Source: Curtobacterium sp. 458
Lineage (GTDB): Bacteria; Actinomycetota; Actinomycetes; Actinomycetales; Microbacteriaceae
Reading direction: 5' to 3'
Length of the DNA stretch: 64,000 nt
Assembly (NCBI RefSeq): GCF_030406605.1
Contig: NZ_CP129104.1
Coordinates: forward strand, 1-64,000
A program made the translations under genes and the position numbers. Below are positions 49,319 to 56,595 of the stretch, one piece after another. The notes beneath the pieces are model-generated. The model had not been told where the DNA came from. It ran no database searches and saw only the letters and a list, made by a program, of their open reading frames with translations. Within the stretch, counting starts at the first letter, position 1. Each line of letters begins with the position of its first letter.

Positions 49319-49641
49319 CGCCCCACCGTACCAACGGTGCGACGACCGGTGGAGACCGTGACCGGACCGTCACCGACGTCGCCCGTGCGAGGGTCACGAA
49401 ACGAGAACGAAGCGGCTCCGGGTGTACCCCGCCGGCCCGGTCGTTCCGTATCATTCACCGGGACACGCCGAAGTGTTCACCACTTGGAAACCCGCTCGGG
49501 CCGCCCAACGTGATGCAGCCCGCGCTGGGAGTCTGATCCGAGAAGCGCAGGGTTCACGGCGGATCCGGACCCTGCGGGAGCAGACTCGACCAGGCCCGCC
49601 CGTGCCCATCGGCGCGCGGGCGGACACCAGAAGGGACCAGC
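49319..49641. other. 323-bp intergenic region
   Basis: Lies between the divergent ABC operon and the wall-polymer locus. A weak TATCAT (49449-49454) may be a -10 for the plus strand. It is the least GC-rich gap in this part of the window, but I see no hairpin, repeat or small gene. Confidence 0.4.
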
Positions 49642-50337
49642 ATGACCACGCAGATCGTCATCCTCGCCGCGGGGATGGGCAGCCGCCTCGGGCGCAGCCT
49701 GCCGAAGCCGCTGACGGAGCTCTCCGACGGCCGCACCATCATGCAGCAGCAGTTCGACAACATCCGCGCCGCGTTCGGCTCGAGCGCCCGCGTGACGATC
49801 GTCGTCGGCTACAAGTCGGAGTACATCGTCGAGGCCTTCCCCCAGGCGAACTTCGTCTACAACGAGTCCTACGACTCCACGAACACCTCGAAGAGCCTCC
49901 TCCGTGCGCTCAAGGCCACCGGCAAGAGCGGTGTGCTCTGGATGAACGGCGACGTCGTCTTCGACCCGCGCGCGCTCGTCCGTGCCGCGGACATGATCGA
50001 CGAGGACCGCTCGTTCGTCAGCGTCAACACCGACAAGGTCTCCGACGAAGAGGTCAAGTACACCGTCGACGCCGAGGGCTTCATCGAGAAGCTCTCGAAG
50101 CAGGTCGTCGGTGGCCTCGGCGAAGCCGTCGGCATCAACTACGTCTCCGCCGCCGACAAGCAGGCACTCATCCGCCAGCTCGGCCGCGTGGACGACCAGG
50201 AGTACTTCGAGGGCGGCATCGAGGCGGCCATCGCCGAGGACGGGCTACGCTGGTCGCCGGTCGACATCTCGGACCTCTACGCGGTCGAGATCGACTTCGC
50301 CGAGGACCTCGAGCGCGCGAACAACCTGTTCGCCTGA
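49642..50337 (+). CDS. Nucleotidyltransferase, LicC/cytidylyltransferase-like
   Basis: 231 residues of the sugar/choline nucleotidyltransferase fold. Signature ILAAGMGSRLGRSLPKPLTEL (residues 6-26), metal site WMNGDVVFD, and late VDISDLYAVEIDFAEDLERAN. Closest in look to phosphocholine cytidylyltransferases (LicC) and related CDP-alcohol makers; the activated alcohol is not known. AGAAGGGA precedes the ATG. First of three plus-strand genes with the exporter pair. Confidence 0.83.
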   Translation: MTTQIVILAAGMGSRLGRSLPKPLTELSDGRTIMQQQFDNIRAAFGSSARVTIVVGYKSEYIVEAFPQANFVYNESYDSTNTSKSLLRALKATGKSGVLWMNGDVVFDPRALVRAADMIDEDRSFVSVNTDKVSDEEVKYTVDAEGFIEKLSKQVVGGLGEAVGINYVSAADKQALIRQLGRVDDQEYFEGGIEAAIAEDGLRWSPVDISDLYAVEIDFAEDLERANNLFA

Positions 50338-50378
50338 ACGATCCCCGTCCCCTCGGCGGTTCCGCCCGGAGGGAAACC

Positions 50379-51203
50379 GTGACCACAGCGAGTGCGCCGA
50401 CCGTGCCCGCGGCTGCTGCCCCGATGGCCAGCCGGAGTGCCGGTCGGCGCTATCGCCATGCCCTCTGGCTGCTGACCGTCCGCGACCTCCGGGTCCGCTA
50501 CTCGACGTCGGCGCTCGGCTACCTCTGGTCGATCCTCGACCCGCTCGTGATGTCGGCGATCTACTGGTTCGTCTTCACGCAGGTCTTCCACCGCGGCAAG
50601 GTGGGCGAGGAGCCGTACATCGTGTTCCTGCTCTCGGCACTCCTGCCGTGGATGTGGTTCACGGGCGCGGTGTCCGACTCGACCCGCGCGTTCACGAGCG
50701 AGGCCAAGCTCATCCGTTCGACGACGATCCCCCGGAGCATCTGGGTCGCCCGGATCGACGCGTCCAAGGGCATCGAGTTCGTGCTGAGCCTGCCGGTCCT
50801 CGCGATCTTCGTGCTCGCGACGGGTGCACACCTCCACTGGGAGGTCCTGCTCTACCCCCTGGCGATCGTGCTGCAGTGCGCGCTCATCTACGGTCTGGGC
50901 CTCATCGTCGCGCCGCTGGTGGTCTTCTTCCGCGACCTCGAACGCGCGGTCAAGCTGGTCCTGCGCTTCCTGTTCTACGCGTCGCCGATCATCTACGGCA
51001 CGTCGGCACTCCCCGAGCGGTTCCGTGACCTGATGGCGCTGAACCCGCTCTCCGGGATCATCGGGATCTACCGCTCGGCCTTCTTCCCGAGCCAGCTGAA
51101 CTGGCTCGAGGTGGCCTCGTCGACGGTCGTGACCGTGGTCGTCCTCGTCGTCGGCGTCGTCGTCTTCAAGCGGAGCGAGCACCGCGTCCTGAAGGAGCTC
51201 TGA
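50379..51203 (+). CDS. Polysaccharide/teichoic acid ABC-2 permease (TagG type)
   Basis: 274 residues, six membrane segments; RVRYSTSALGYLWSILDPLVMSAIYWFVF and the LPWMWFTGAV segment are family-typical. GGAGGGA lies six bases before the GTG. Exports lipid-linked wall polymer with the next gene's ATPase. Confidence 0.92.
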   Translation: MTTASAPTVPAAAAPMASRSAGRRYRHALWLLTVRDLRVRYSTSALGYLWSILDPLVMSAIYWFVFTQVFHRGKVGEEPYIVFLLSALLPWMWFTGAVSDSTRAFTSEAKLIRSTTIPRSIWVARIDASKGIEFVLSLPVLAIFVLATGAHLHWEVLLYPLAIVLQCALIYGLGLIVAPLVVFFRDLERAVKLVLRFLFYASPIIYGTSALPERFRDLMALNPLSGIIGIYRSAFFPSQLNWLEVASSTVVTVVVLVVGVVVFKRSEHRVLKEL

Positions 51204-51973
51204 TGACCGCCACCGACCAGCCACGTCGCAGCACCACCACGACGCCCGTGATCTCCGTCCGCGGCGCCGGGATCCGGTTCAAGCGGAACCGTCGGGCTAG
51301 CCGCAGCTTCAAGGACCTCTTCGCCGGACGCAGCCGTCGGAAGCGCGGTGACGAATTCTGGGCGCTCCGCGACGTCTCCTTCGACGTCCGACCCGGCGAG
51401 GCCATCGGCGTCGTCGGTCGGAACGGCCAGGGCAAGTCCACCCTGCTCAAGCTCGTGGCACAGGTGATGCTCCCCGACGAGGGCCGCGTGCAGGTCGGCG
51501 CCGGCGTCGCACCGCTCATCGAGATCACCGGCGGGTTCGTCGGCGACCTGACGGTGCGGGACAACGTCTACCTCACGGCGGGCCTGCACGGCATGTCGCG
51601 AGCGGAGATCCGCGACGCCTTCGACGAGATCATCGCGTTCGCGGAGATCGGCGACTTCGTCGACACCCCGTACAAGCACCTGTCGAGCGGCATGAAGGTG
51701 CGGATCGCGTTCTCGGTCATCTCCCGCCTGGACGAACCGGTGCTGCTCGTGGACGAGGTCCTCGCCGTCGGCGACAAGGGGTTCCGCGAGAAGTGCTACA
51801 AGCGGATCGACGAGCTCCTGGCCGGAGGGCGGACGCTGTTCTTCGTCTCCCACAGCGACAAGGACCTGCGCCGGTTCTGCGACCGCGGGCTCTACCTCGA
51901 CAAGGGGCAGCTGCAGTTCGACGGCCCGATCGACGAGGCCCTCGCACGCTACAGCGCCGACTACGCCTCCTGA
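51203..51973 (+). CDS. Polysaccharide/teichoic acid ABC ATPase (TagH type)
   Basis: 256 residues; Walker A GRNGQGKSTLL, signature LSSGMKVR, Walker B VLLVDEVLAVGD, all as in TagH/Wzt-like proteins. No C-terminal carbohydrate-binding domain, so recognition rests on the permease. TGATG overlap with the permease. Confidence 0.94.
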   Translation: MTATDQPRRSTTTTPVISVRGAGIRFKRNRRASRSFKDLFAGRSRRKRGDEFWALRDVSFDVRPGEAIGVVGRNGQGKSTLLKLVAQVMLPDEGRVQVGAGVAPLIEITGGFVGDLTVRDNVYLTAGLHGMSRAEIRDAFDEIIAFAEIGDFVDTPYKHLSSGMKVRIAFSVISRLDEPVLLVDEVLAVGDKGFREKCYKRIDELLAGGRTLFFVSHSDKDLRRFCDRGLYLDKGQLQFDGPIDEALARYSADYAS

Positions 51974-52075
51974 GCAGGGCCCGGCACCCCTCCACAACGG
52001 CACGCACCACGGCCTCCCTCCACAACGCCGGGGGTCCACGGTCTCCCCGACCGCACCGACGTCGGTACCCCCACC

Positions 52076-52081
52076 TAGCGT
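52076..52081 (+). promoter_or_regulatory. -10 box of leaderless promoter (52089 gene)
   Basis: TAGCGT, seven bases before the ATG at 52089; the spacing is the main reason to accept this small gene. Confidence 0.55.
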
Positions 52082-52088
52082 TCGTGGC

Positions 52089-52391
52089 ATGCACCCCACC
52101 GCCACCGCGTACCGTGTCCCGTTCCACCTCGACCGCACCGACGCCCCGCGCCGCTACACCCTCGTGAACACCGGGCCGGAGCCCGTCGACGGGTTGACGC
52201 TCACCCACCTGGGGACCGGCTACGCGCCACCGATGGCCGTCCGTCGGCTCGAACCGGGTCGGGCACTGTCCATCGCCGTGTTCGGAGCGGCCCCGGACGA
52301 CACCGGCGCGGTGGTGCTCCGGTGGCGGCGACCCGACCGGACCGAGTACCTGTGGCAGGTGCCGCTCGTCGCCCACGCCACCGGACGCTGA
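52089..52391 (+). CDS. Small hypothetical protein
   Basis: 100 residues, not recognised. Beta-rich pattern (YRVPFHLDR, RYTLVNTGPEPVDGLTLTH, AVVLRWRR, LWQVPLVAH) resembling an immunoglobulin-like or DUF-type sandwich. No signal or membrane segment. Its own leaderless promoter separates it from the exporter operon, and it ends just before the convergent TagF-like gene. Confidence 0.62.
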   Translation: MHPTATAYRVPFHLDRTDAPRRYTLVNTGPEPVDGLTLTHLGTGYAPPMAVRRLEPGRALSIAVFGAAPDDTGAVVLRWRRPDRTEYLWQVPLVAHATGR

Positions 52392-52409
52392 CGTGCCGTG
52401 GCGGCCGGG

Positions 52410-52427
52410 CCCGGACGGACGTCCGGG
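52410..52427. terminator. Hairpin between convergent genes
   Basis: CCCGGAC and GTCCGGG pair around a four-base loop, touching the stop codon of the TagF-like gene. Confidence 0.5.
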
Positions 52428-53660
52428 TCAGCGCCCGTCGTGCTCGGCCGCGACGGTGCGCCACCGCTCGAGCAGCTGCTCCACGGCCGCGTGGAACCGT
52501 GCGGTGGCCGCCCCGGGCGTCGTGTCGCCGAAGTACCGCTCGACCCAGTGCCGGAGGCGTGCCAGCTCCTCGGCGTCGTTCGCGGCGGCGTCGATCCGCT
52601 CGACGACGTCCGCCGCCTCCGACGCCTGCAGCCAGTTCGCGTCGCCCAGGTACCCACGTTCGTCGACGTCGGCTTCCGGTGACACCGGCCGCGTCACGAT
52701 GAGCGGCTTCCCCACCGCGAGCCGGTCGTAGATCATCGCCGAGATGTCCGTGATGGCCACGTCGGCACCCGCGAGCTGCCAGCCGAGCGTCGGGCCGTCG
52801 TCGTACACGTGGTGGGCCGAGGGGTCGGCGGCGTTCGCGGCCGAGATCGCCGCGATGATGCGCTCGTGGGCGGCCTTGTACTCCGCGTCGAGCACGCCCG
52901 AGCGCGGGTGGGGTCGGTAGACGAACCGGTGCGCCGGCGACGCGAGCACCCGCTCGGCGATCGTCGTGCCGTGGCTCGCGATGGAGCCGTAGGCCGCGGC
53001 GGCACGGTCGCCCTCCCACGTCGGGGCGTACAGCACGACGGTGCGGCCGTCCGCGGGCCACGGGACCTCCGCGGCGAAGTGGTCGGCCTGGGGGCGGCCG
53101 ATCGCGGTCGTCCGGGCGTCGAGGTCGTAGTCCCACAGCGCGGCGGCCAGGCGGTCACGAGCGGCGTCACCGGCGATCAGGGCGTGGTCGTACGCCTTGA
53201 ACTGGTTCGTCGTCATGTACATCTTGTCGCTCTCGCCGTGGTTCACGAAGACGTGCCACATCCGCCCGTACCGCATCATCTGGAAGTTGCGGGCGTTCTG
53301 GTTGACGTAGAGGACGATCTTCGGGGCCTGCTCGTCCACGAACCGTTCGAGATCCACCACCTGTCGCGCGTACACGACCGGCACCGGCGACTCCTCGAGC
53401 AGGGCGAGCATGGCACCGGGGCTCCGCGAGATGATCGCGACCGGGTGCTCGGTGTACAGTTCCGCCAGGGGGCCGTACCACTGCCGGACCTGGTACAGAT
53501 TCACGGGACCGTCGGCGAAGTAGACGGCGATCTCGGCGGACCGCGGCGCGAGCGGCGGCTCTGTCCGCAGCCGTCGGGCGAGGGTGTTCCGGTTCTGCCG
53601 TGACTTCAGGAGTCGCTGCACGAGCCGGACGGCCGTGCGCACGTCGCTGGTGATCGACAT
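52428..53660 (-). CDS. CDP-glycerol glycerophosphotransferase-like (TagF/TagB family)
   Basis: 410 residues; transfers polyol-phosphate units from CDP-glycerol or CDP-ribitol to a lipid-linked wall polymer. Family marks: HGESDKMYMTTNQFKAYDHALIAGDAARDRL, TVVLYAPTWEGDR, FVYRPHPRSG and the ADVAITDISAMIYDRLAVGKPLI donor site. GAGGAGA before the ATG. First in a minus-strand series with GT2, CDP-alcohol phosphotransferase and GT2 upstream. Confidence 0.9.
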   Translation of the reverse strand: MSITSDVRTAVRLVQRLLKSRQNRNTLARRLRTEPPLAPRSAEIAVYFADGPVNLYQVRQWYGPLAELYTEHPVAIISRSPGAMLALLEESPVPVVYARQVVDLERFVDEQAPKIVLYVNQNARNFQMMRYGRMWHVFVNHGESDKMYMTTNQFKAYDHALIAGDAARDRLAAALWDYDLDARTTAIGRPQADHFAAEVPWPADGRTVVLYAPTWEGDRAAAAYGSIASHGTTIAERVLASPAHRFVYRPHPRSGVLDAEYKAAHERIIAAISAANAADPSAHHVYDDGPTLGWQLAGADVAITDISAMIYDRLAVGKPLIVTRPVSPEADVDERGYLGDANWLQASEAADVVERIDAAANDAEELARLRHWVERYFGDTTPGAATARFHAAVEQLLERWRTVAAEHDGR

Positions 53661-53668
53661 CGGTCTCC

Positions 53669-54574
53669 TCAGATGATCGGGGGGCGGCCGGCGAGCGTCA
53701 TCCGCCCGATGGTCAACCACCCCATGGTCGCTGCCGGCCCGCAGTCCGTGGTCCAGCCCTCGCGCACGCCTCCGAACCACGTCGCCAGACGCCGGGGGTG
53801 CCGCCACCAGCGGGCGGCCTGGATCGCCGCCCACGAGCCGACGTACAGCGGCCGCAGCACCGGGGGCAGGTTCCGACGGGCGAGCCACACCCGGTTGCGG
53901 GCGTTCAGCCGGTAGTACTCACGGTGCCGTGCGGGATCGATCGCAGGGTGGTGCGCGACGAGGTCCCCCGCGTACCAGGTCCGGCGGCCCGCGTCCCACA
54001 CGCGCCAGGCGAGCTCGATGCCCTCGTGCGCGTAGAAGTACGGCGCTCCCCAGCCACCGACCGTGCGGTAGACGTCGGTGGGGAGCACGACGGCGCCCTC
54101 CCACACGGAGAACACCGGGGACGACTCCGACGGCGAGCCCTTTCGGATGCGCGGGATCCAACGCGTCGGGTTCGCGGCACCGGTCGGGTCGACGACGCGG
54201 GGCTGCACGAGCCCCAGCGACGGGTCGTGCTCGAACAGTGCGATCGCGTCGCGCAGGAAGGTCGGCGACGGCACCGAGGCGTCGTCGTCGAGGAAGAACA
54301 CGTAGTTGCCGTGGACGACCTCGGCGCCGGCGTTCCGCCCGGCCGGGATGCCGACGTTCTCGGGCAGCGCGAGCGCACGGACCCCCTCGGGCAGCCCGGT
54401 CGGCTCCCACCCGTTGCCGACGCACACGACGTCCAGTTCGACGTCCTGCTGCGCGAGGACGCTGTCGAGGCCCCGCCGCAGGTCGTCGGGGCGCGTGCCT
54501 TGCGACAGGCTCACCACGGCCACGCGGGGTCGTTCCCGGTGCGGGACCGCGTGGCGACGCACGGTCCCGGGCAT
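53669..54574 (-). CDS. Family-2 glycosyltransferase
   Basis: 301 residues. GT2 core with DDDASVP as the metal site, PENVGIPAGRNAGAEVVHGNYVFF, and ED/GIE-like HEGIELAWRVWDAG. A C-terminal amphipathic part (LRPLYVGSWAAIQAARWW) suggests membrane association. The ATG at 54574 shares a base with the stop of the CDP-alcohol gene; GTG 54577 is the alternative. Confidence 0.9.
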   Translation of the reverse strand: MPGTVRRHAVPHRERPRVAVVSLSQGTRPDDLRRGLDSVLAQQDVELDVVCVGNGWEPTGLPEGVRALALPENVGIPAGRNAGAEVVHGNYVFFLDDDASVPSPTFLRDAIALFEHDPSLGLVQPRVVDPTGAANPTRWIPRIRKGSPSESSPVFSVWEGAVVLPTDVYRTVGGWGAPYFYAHEGIELAWRVWDAGRRTWYAGDLVAHHPAIDPARHREYYRLNARNRVWLARRNLPPVLRPLYVGSWAAIQAARWWRHPRRLATWFGGVREGWTTDCGPAATMGWLTIGRMTLAGRPPII

Positions 54575-55392
54575 CACGCGCGGACCCGCTTCGAGGCGAT
54601 GATCGCGAGGAAGTGCCCGGCGGTCGCGAGGACCGCGAGCGGCAGGAGCGCCCCGACGAGGATCCGCGACGCCGTCGTGTCACCGATGACGAGTCCGAGG
54701 AGCGCGAACACGAACGCGAGGATGCTCAGCTCGACCGAGTGGTACAGGCGGTGGAACGGCAGGAAGCGAGCGGCCTTGCGGAGCGTCGCGAGTCGGCGGC
54801 CGGACGGCGCGGTCGAGGCGTCGCGGCGGTCGACGAGCTTCTCGAGCCCGGCGTTGGCGCGGGCCACGTGCACCATGTCGTTCAGCGCCTTGTTGAGGAC
54901 GATCACGAGCCCGAGCGCGCAGCCGATCGTCGTCCACATCCAGTCCGCGTCGTGGACCGGCCACGTGGCGGCGCGGATGCCGAGGGCGATCGGGATCAGC
55001 CCCTCGGTCGTGTAGTGCCCGACCTTGTCGAGGAACACCCCGGCGGGCGAGTGCGTCCCGCGCCACCGGGCGACCTCGCCGTCGCTGCAGTCCACCAGCA
55101 TCTGCAGCTGCCCGAGCACGAGCGCGAGCGCCGCGCCCCAGATGCCCGGGATCAGCAGGGCGGCCGCGACGCTCCAGCCGACGAGGATCATCAGTCCGGT
55201 GACCTGGTTCGCGCTCACCCGGGTCTTCAGCAGCACCCAGGTCAGGTACGGCGAGACGTCCCGGAGGTACAGCGAGGCCGTCCAGTGCTCGGCGTTCGCC
55301 CGCATCCGCACGGCGTCCGGCTGTGCGACCGCGCGGAGTTCGGCGATCGAGGTCGGCCGCGCGGCGCGTCCCGTGGTGGCGTCGTCGGTCAT
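54574..55392 (-). CDS. CDP-alcohol phosphatidyltransferase family protein, with altered motif
   Basis: 272 residues, about six membrane segments. The family motif D-x2-DG-x2-AR-x8-G-x3-D-x3-D reads D101, D104, G105, A108, R109, G118, D122 and then His126 where the last Asp is expected. That Asp is the proposed base, so the activity or its pH behaviour is probably altered; homologs with His may form a subfamily (recollection, unchecked). The ATG at 55392 is preceded by an in-frame GTG at 55401 that overlaps the GT2 stop (GTGA). Confidence 0.88.
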   Translation of the reverse strand: MTDDATTGRAARPTSIAELRAVAQPDAVRMRANAEHWTASLYLRDVSPYLTWVLLKTRVSANQVTGLMILVGWSVAAALLIPGIWGAALALVLGQLQMLVDCSDGEVARWRGTHSPAGVFLDKVGHYTTEGLIPIALGIRAATWPVHDADWMWTTIGCALGLVIVLNKALNDMVHVARANAGLEKLVDRRDASTAPSGRRLATLRKAARFLPFHRLYHSVELSILAFVFALLGLVIGDTTASRILVGALLPLAVLATAGHFLAIIASKRVRA

Positions 55393-55397
55393 GTCGG

Positions 55398-56441
55398 TCA
55401 CCGTCCCGTGTGCGTCGTGAGCTCGGACGTCCTGGTCAGGAAGCCGATGATGAACCCGATCCCCCAGCCGACGTGGATGCACGGCAGGACGACGAGGAGC
55501 CAGAGGAGCGTCGCCGCCCCTGATCGCCGAGCGACGGCGACGGCGCCGACCACGACGAAGAGCACGTACACGGCGGGGACCACGAACCCGAGCAGCGCCC
55601 ACGCCGCACCGGTGCCCGTGGCGGCGCCGACGATCCCGACGACCCCGGCGACGATGCCGACCGCCATCGCCGCGACCATCGCCGGCGGGACGAAGTAGCG
55701 CAACCCGTTGTTCGCCGGGAACCGCCGGGCGAGTTCCCCGCGCCACAGCCCCGTCGCGACGAACTGCCGCACGAGCCGCTTCAGGCTCGGCCGCGGCCGG
55801 TAGGTGACGACGAGCTCCGGGGTGAACCAGACGGTGCCGCCGGTCTGCCGCAGCCGCCGGTTGAGCTCCCAGTCCTGGCCACGTTTGATGCCCTCGTCGA
55901 AGAGCCCGACCTCGAACAGCCGGTCGCGACGGAAGACGCCGAGGTACGCGGTCTCGGCCGGTCCGGCCTGCCCGCCGACGTGGTGCGGCGTGCCCCCGAG
56001 CCCGACCCGACTGCCGTACGCGAGGGCGACGGCCCGCTCGAACGGAGTGCGCCCCTCGGCGTGCATGATCCCGCCGACGTTGTCCGCGCCGGACTCCTGC
56101 AGCACACGGACGGCGATGCGGGTGTAGTCACGCGGCAGCACCGAGTGCGCATCGACCCGGACCACGACGGGGTGCTCGGACGCGCGGATCGCGACGTTCA
56201 GCCCGGCGGGGGTCGACCCCACCGGGTTCTCGATCGCCCGGATCCGCGGGTCGGCCGCGCTCATCTCCGCGACGAGCTCGTTCGTGCCGTCGATCGACGG
56301 CCCGAGCGCCAGGATGACCTCGAACGGACCGGCGTAGTCCTGGTCGAGCAGGCTCTGCACGGCAGCACGGACCTCGGTGACCTCGTTGAGCACGGGCATC
56401 ACGTACGAGACGCCCGGCAGGGGCTGTCCGTCTGGCTGCAT
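55398..56441 (-). CDS. Family-2 glycosyltransferase with membrane tail
   Basis: 347 residues: a GT2 domain (YVMPVLNEVTEVRAAVQSLLDQDY, DAHSV, LFDEGIKRGQDWELNRRLRQTG) and three hydrophobic segments from about residue 245. Succinoglycan ExoA-like architecture. ATG 56441 has GAGG upstream; the ATG at 56510 is only one base past a -10 box and is unlikely to be used. Its product is likely added to the wall polymer. Confidence 0.88.
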   Translation of the reverse strand: MQPDGQPLPGVSYVMPVLNEVTEVRAAVQSLLDQDYAGPFEVILALGPSIDGTNELVAEMSAADPRIRAIENPVGSTPAGLNVAIRASEHPVVVRVDAHSVLPRDYTRIAVRVLQESGADNVGGIMHAEGRTPFERAVALAYGSRVGLGGTPHHVGGQAGPAETAYLGVFRRDRLFEVGLFDEGIKRGQDWELNRRLRQTGGTVWFTPELVVTYRPRPSLKRLVRQFVATGLWRGELARRFPANNGLRYFVPPAMVAAMAVGIVAGVVGIVGAATGTGAAWALLGFVVPAVYVLFVVVGAVAVARRSGAATLLWLLVVLPCIHVGWGIGFIIGFLTRTSELTTHTGR

Positions 56442-56511
56442 GCGTCCCTCGGGGTGGTGGCTTGGTGCGCGGGGCGCACCGCGAGCGGTGCCGCCCCGCA
56501 GAGCGACCATG

Positions 56512-56517
56512 AGCCTA
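56512..56517 (-). promoter_or_regulatory. -10 box of the minus-strand wall-polymer operon
   Basis: TAGGCT on the minus strand, about 70 bases before the ATG at 56441. All four minus-strand genes overlap or are within nine bases of each other, so this may serve the whole set. Confidence 0.45.
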
Positions 56518-56534
56518 TCAAGCCGGGCACCGCC

Positions 56535-56566
56535 AGGACGGACGGGAGGCCCGGTGCCAGCTGGCA
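56535..56566. terminator. GGAGGC-family palindrome, full copy 6
   Basis: A perfect 32-bp palindrome (GGAGGCCCGGTGCCAG and its complement), between the HtrA stop and the wall-polymer promoter. Confidence 0.75.
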
Positions 56567-56595
56567 CCGGGCCTCCAGGCCGACCGTCGGTCGCG

